Below, in pieces: positions 6,580 through 9,588 of a stretch of 9,588 bases of DNA. The stretch spans positions 1 to 9,588 of the forward strand of contig CAIQLE010000345.1 of NCBI GenBank assembly GCA_903872555.1, written 5' to 3'. This stretch comes from an uncultured bacterium. GTDB taxonomy: Bacteria; Pseudomonadota; Gammaproteobacteria; Burkholderiales; Burkholderiaceae_D. Positions within the stretch are counted from its first letter, which is position 1, and the number at the start of each line of letters is the position of its first letter. The notes under the pieces were generated by a model. The model was given only the letters and a program-made list of their open reading frames with translations, had not been told where the DNA came from and ran no database searches. The translations under genes and the position numbers were made by a program.

Positions 6580-9408
6580 ATGAATAAAACCCTGCTGCTG
6601 GTGGATGGTTCGAGTTATTTGTACCGGGCCTTTCACGCCATGCCCGACTTGCGCAATGCGGACGATGCGCCCACCGGTGCTATCTACGGCATGATCAACA
6701 TGCTGCGTCGTCTGCGCCAAGATTATTCTGCAGCATACATGGCCTGTGTCTTCGATGCAAAAGGCAAGACCTTCCGCGATGATCTGTATGCCGACTACAA
6801 GGCCAACCGTGCCTCTATGCCGGAAGATCTGGTGCGGCAGATAGAGCCGATCCATCAGGTGGTGCGCGCCATGGGCTGGCCGATTTTGATGGTGGAAGGT
6901 ATTGAGGCTGATGACGTGATCGGCACGCTGGCGGTGCAGGCGGCCAGTCAGGGTCTCTCGACCATCGTTTCAACTGGCGACAAAGATCTGGCGCAACTGG
7001 TGAATGACAAGGTCACACTGGTCAACACCATGAGCAATGAGACGCTCGACCGTGCCGGTGTAATTGCAAAATTTGGTGTGCCGCCTGAGCGCATCGTGGA
7101 TTACCTGACGCTAGTCGGCGACACGGTGGACAATGTGCCCGGAGTGGCGAAGGTCGGCCCCAAGACCGCCGTTAAATGGCTGACGCAATATGATTCGCTG
7201 GATGGGGTAGTGGCCCACGCAGCAGACATTGGTGGAGTTGTCGGACAGAACTTGCGCGACACACTGGACTGGCTGCCACAGGCACGCACGCTGGTGACGG
7301 TGAAATGCGATTGCGATCTGAGCGGGCATTTAACTTCACTGCTGGATGAGCTGGTCTACAAGCCTGAAGACAAGCAAGCCCTGCATGAATTTTTTACCCG
7401 CATGGGATTTCGCAGCTGGCTGCGTGAGCTGAATGCCGAAATGATTGCTGCGAATGCGGGCGATCATGCTGCAGGTACTTCAGCCTTGAATGATGCTTCG
7501 ACGCTGAATGATGCATCGAAGGCTACAACAGCGGCTACGTCGAATTTGCCTGCTGAGGCTCAGCACGCACAAGGCGGACTGTTTGCTGCCGACCCGCCTA
7601 TAGAAACCCATTATGAAACCGTGCTCACGGAAGCTCAGCTGGATCAGTGGCTGGCCACGATTTCAGCGGCCAGCCTGACAGCCGTCGATACGGAAACCAC
7701 CTCGCTCGATCCCATGCGTGCTCAGATGGTGGGTCTGTCGCTGTGCGCAGAACCCGGCAAGGCTGCCTATATACCGATGGCGCACCGCTATGCCGGCGCA
7801 CCTGAGCAGCTCAGCCGTGAGTTCGTGCTGGCCAAACTAAAACACTGGCTGGAAGATCCTGAGCGGCCCAAGCTGGGCCAGCATCTGAAATACGATAGCC
7901 ATATCTTTGCCAACCATGGCATTGCTTTGCGCGGCATCGTGCATGACACCCTGCTTGAGTCGTATGTGCTGGAATCGCATAAGCCACATGATATGGACAG
8001 TCTGGCCCTGCGCTGGCTGGATAAAAAAACCATCAGTTATCAGGAAGTGTGCGGCAAGGGAGCATCGCAGATCGGCTTTGATGAAGTGAGCATAGAGCGC
8101 GCCAGTGACTATGCCGCAGAAGATGCCGATATCACCCTGCAGCTGCATCAGGCTATGTGGCCGCGTGTGGAAGCCAATCCAAAGCTGCGCTATATCTATG
8201 AAACGATAGAGCTGCCTACTTCTCGTGTGCTGCAAAGAATAGAACGTAATGGCGTACTGATCGATGTGGCCTTGTTGCAGGCGCAGTCGCATGAACTGGG
8301 AACGCGCCTGCTGGAGATCGAGCGTCAGGCGCATGAGCAGGCCGGCCAGCCTTTCAATCTGAATTCACCGAAACAGCTGGGCGAAATATTTTTTGAAAAA
8401 CTCAAGCTGCCCGTCGTGAAAAAAACACCGGGTGGTACGCCTTCGACGGATGAAGAAGTCTTGCAAAAGCTGGCGGAAGATTATCCCCTGCCAAAAATTT
8501 TGCTGGAATATCGCAGCCTGTCCAAACTCAAATCCACCTATACCGACAAACTGCCAAAGATGCTGAACCCGGCAACCGGTCGTGTGCATACCAATTACGG
8601 TCAGGCGATTGCGGTCACGGGCAGGCTCTCTTCGAATGATCCGAATTTACAGAACATCCCCGTGCGCACAGCTGAAGGACGACGCATACGCGAAGCCTTC
8701 ATTGCTTCGCCCGGCAATGTGATTGTGTCAGCAGATTATTCGCAGATTGAATTGCGCATCATGGCGCATCTTTCCGGCGATGAAGGCATGTTGCGCGCCT
8801 TCGCTTCAGGAGAAGATATACACCGCGCGACTGCCGCCGAAATTTTTGGTGTGCCTGTACCCGAAGTGAACAGCGATCAGCGACGTGCCGCCAAGGTGAT
8901 TAATTTTGGTCTCATGTATGGCATGAGTGTTTTTGGCCTGGCGGGCAATCTGGGTGTGGAGCGTTCAGCTGCCCAGATGTATATGGATAAATATTTCACG
9001 CGCTTCGCCGGCGTGAAACGCTTCATGGATGATGTGCGCCTGCAGGCTAAATCGCATGGCTTTGTCGAGACCGTGTTTGGCCGTCGGCTCTGGCTGCCAG
9101 AAATCAATTCGCCGAATGGTCCGCGCCGTCAGGGAGCCGAGCGTGCCGCGATCAATGCGCCCATGCAGGGCACGGCCGCTGATTTGATCAAGCTCGCCAT
9201 GATCGCTGTACAGGACTGGCTGGATACAGAAAAGCTGAGCTCTATCATGGTGATGCAGGTGCATGATGAACTCGTGCTGGATGTGCCCGAGGCCGAACTT
9301 GCCTTGGTGAAGCAGATGTTGCCGGCTTTGATGGCGGGTGTCGCAGAATTGAAGGTACCTCTGGTTGCCGAAGTCGGAGCCGGTGCAAACTGGGAAGTCG
9401 CCCACTAA
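6580..9408 (+). CDS. polA: DNA polymerase I, with 5' nuclease and intact 3'-5' proofreading domains
   Basis: Encodes a 942-residue repair and Okazaki-fragment polymerase, with all three domains intact. 5'-3' nuclease (about 1-285): Asp9, FDAKGKTFR (58-66), EADD (109-112), TGDKD (132-136), GDTVDNVPGV (180-189). Linker: about 288-345, low complexity, with a six-residue tandem repeat. Proofreading 3'-5' exonuclease: DTE (370-372), KYD (Asp439), Tyr511 and Asp515, matching E. coli D355/E357/D424/Y497/D501. Polymerase: motif A DYSQIE (719-724), motif B with Arg768, Lys772, Phe776 and Tyr780, motif C HDE (895-897), each 14 residues beyond its E. coli counterpart. Phe776 matches wild-type discrimination against dideoxynucleotides. 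ATG 6580 is chosen because MNKTLLLVDGSSYLYRAF matches family N-termini. An in-frame ATG at 6559 and a TTG at 6490 are open but add non-conserved residues. No Shine-Dalgarno is visible, and any promoter must lie inside the LOG gene. The next gene begins 12 bases after the stop. Confidence 0.98.
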   Translation: MNKTLLLVDGSSYLYRAFHAMPDLRNADDAPTGAIYGMINMLRRLRQDYSAAYMACVFDAKGKTFRDDLYADYKANRASMPEDLVRQIEPIHQVVRAMGWPILMVEGIEADDVIGTLAVQAASQGLSTIVSTGDKDLAQLVNDKVTLVNTMSNETLDRAGVIAKFGVPPERIVDYLTLVGDTVDNVPGVAKVGPKTAVKWLTQYDSLDGVVAHAADIGGVVGQNLRDTLDWLPQARTLVTVKCDCDLSGHLTSLLDELVYKPEDKQALHEFFTRMGFRSWLRELNAEMIAANAGDHAAGTSALNDASTLNDASKATTAATSNLPAEAQHAQGGLFAADPPIETHYETVLTEAQLDQWLATISAASLTAVDTETTSLDPMRAQMVGLSLCAEPGKAAYIPMAHRYAGAPEQLSREFVLAKLKHWLEDPERPKLGQHLKYDSHIFANHGIALRGIVHDTLLESYVLESHKPHDMDSLALRWLDKKTISYQEVCGKGASQIGFDEVSIERASDYAAEDADITLQLHQAMWPRVEANPKLRYIYETIELPTSRVLQRIERNGVLIDVALLQAQSHELGTRLLEIERQAHEQAGQPFNLNSPKQLGEIFFEKLKLPVVKKTPGGTPSTDEEVLQKLAEDYPLPKILLEYRSLSKLKSTYTDKLPKMLNPATGRVHTNYGQAIAVTGRLSSNDPNLQNIPVRTAEGRRIREAFIASPGNVIVSADYSQIELRIMAHLSGDEGMLRAFASGEDIHRATAAEIFGVPVPEVNSDQRRAAKVINFGLMYGMSVFGLAGNLGVERSAAQMYMDKYFTRFAGVKRFMDDVRLQAKSHGFVETVFGRRLWLPEINSPNGPRRQGAERAAINAPMQGTAADLIKLAMIAVQDWLDTEKLSSIMVMQVHDELVLDVPEAELALVKQMLPALMAGVAELKVPLVAEVGAGANWEVAH
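7486..7521 (+). repeat. 18-bp tandem duplication in the polA linker
   Basis: TTGAATGATGCTTCGACG (7486-7503) is followed directly by CTGAATGATGCATCGAAG, encoding LNDAST then LNDASK (residues 303-314). The copies differ at few positions, so the duplication is fairly recent or selected. It lies in the disordered linker between nuclease and exonuclease domains, where length change should be tolerated. Confidence 0.75.
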
Positions 9409-9413
9409 AGGAG
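9407..9413 (+). promoter_or_regulatory. Shine-Dalgarno AAAGGAG overlapping the polA stop
   Basis: AAAGGAG begins within the polA TAA (9406-9408) and sits six bases before ATG 9420. It fixes the start of the next gene and suggests that it is co-transcribed with polA and reinitiated by ribosomes ending polA. Confidence 0.75.
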
Positions 9414-9419
9414 ATCGCC

Positions 9420-9588
9420 ATGCATCGCATACAGCAAGATCTGCAAAGTCTGTTGTCTAATCCGGCCAAGTCTGAAAAGCTTGAGCGCCGAGAATTTCTC
9501 CAAGTCGCGCTCGGCACCAGTTTCGCGGCGGCTGTATTGCCCGTGCTGGCGCAGACCGCCATCGTGACCGATACCGAAGGACTCGAAG
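9420..9588 (+). CDS. Dienelactone hydrolase-like protein with Tat signal, N-terminal part (3' end outside window)
   Basis: Only the first 56 residues are in the window. They read as a twin-arginine signal: a polar lead of about 22 residues, ERREFLQ (22-28, with Arg23-Arg24 as in the S/T-RRxFLK consensus), a hydrophobic stretch about 29-43, and a likely cleavage after PVLA (41-44) before QTAIVTDTEGL. Burkholderiales dienelactone hydrolase family proteins that follow polA start in this way (from memory: RRDFVKTALG, then AAVLPV, then TDTEGL). They are alpha/beta hydrolases, probably periplasmic, with a Cys-His-Asp triad that would lie beyond the edge here. The start is set by AAAGGAG six bases upstream, 11 bases after the polA stop. 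The family assignment rests on the leader and position alone, because no catalytic residue can be seen. Confidence 0.75.
   Translation, partial: MHRIQQDLQSLLSNPAKSEKLERREFLQVALGTSFAAAVLPVLAQTAIVTDTEGLE

Noticed and set aside
6580..6855. Upstream extension of the LOG reading frame to an ATG at 6855
   Set aside because: It is antisense to the conserved 5' nuclease domain of polA, and its residues do not resemble LOG proteins; similarity begins only after 6579.
1..9588. Insertion sequence, CRISPR, tRNA or rRNA, or toxin-antitoxin pair
   Set aside because: No transposase-like frame, terminal inverted repeats, spaced identical repeats, cloverleaf-like segment or paired small genes were seen.

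Overview
The window looks like chromosomal DNA of a betaproteobacterium of the order Burkholderiales, most like Oxalobacteraceae (Herminiimonas/Undibacterium-like). That placement rests on protein wording (UvrD, ThrB, LOG and PolA read like Burkholderiales family members), on a gene order familiar from that group, and on medium GC in the core genes. No rRNA or marker gene is present, so the genus is a guess.

Layout. 1-656 (+) is the 3' end of an unrecognised, Ser/Glu/Pro-rich, probably disordered protein. 657-751 is a short intergenic region with 12-bp GATC-containing tandem repeats followed by a perfect TATAAT. 752-3025 (+) is a complete uvrD helicase gene, apparently transcribed from a leaderless promoter. 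3022-3465 (-) is a small AT-rich orphan gene that overlaps the uvrD stop convergently, has its own good ribosome binding site, and carries an A9 run in its coding strand. 5711-3595 (-) is a compact set: DUF2782-like exported protein, thrB (homoserine kinase II) and a BPSS1780-like membrane protein; the last two are joined by a TGATG stop/start overlap. 5842-6579 (-) encodes a LOG-family phosphoribohydrolase. Its best start codon directly abuts, head to head, the start of polA (6580-9408, +), which encodes a complete three-domain DNA polymerase I. At 9420 a dienelactone-hydrolase-like gene with a Tat-type signal begins and runs off the right edge; its Shine-Dalgarno sequence overlaps the polA stop.

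Functions. uvrD and polA are the two core excision-repair genes: the helicase removes the incised oligonucleotide and Pol I fills the gap. They lie at opposite ends of the window and are not in one operon. thrB belongs to threonine synthesis. LOG hydrolyses nucleoside monophosphates. The DUF2782 and BPSS1780 genes are conserved neighbours of unknown role.

The accessory material is the left-edge gene and the 3022-3465 gene, on either side of uvrD. Their composition (about 40% GC counted over 3061-3420; about half GC in sampled lines of the left gene) and lack of recognisable domains suggest acquired DNA. Both could be secreted proteins, but nothing in the window proves it. There is no mobile element, tRNA, rRNA or CRISPR array. 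No gene-free stretch exceeds 300 bases; the longest is about 130 bases.
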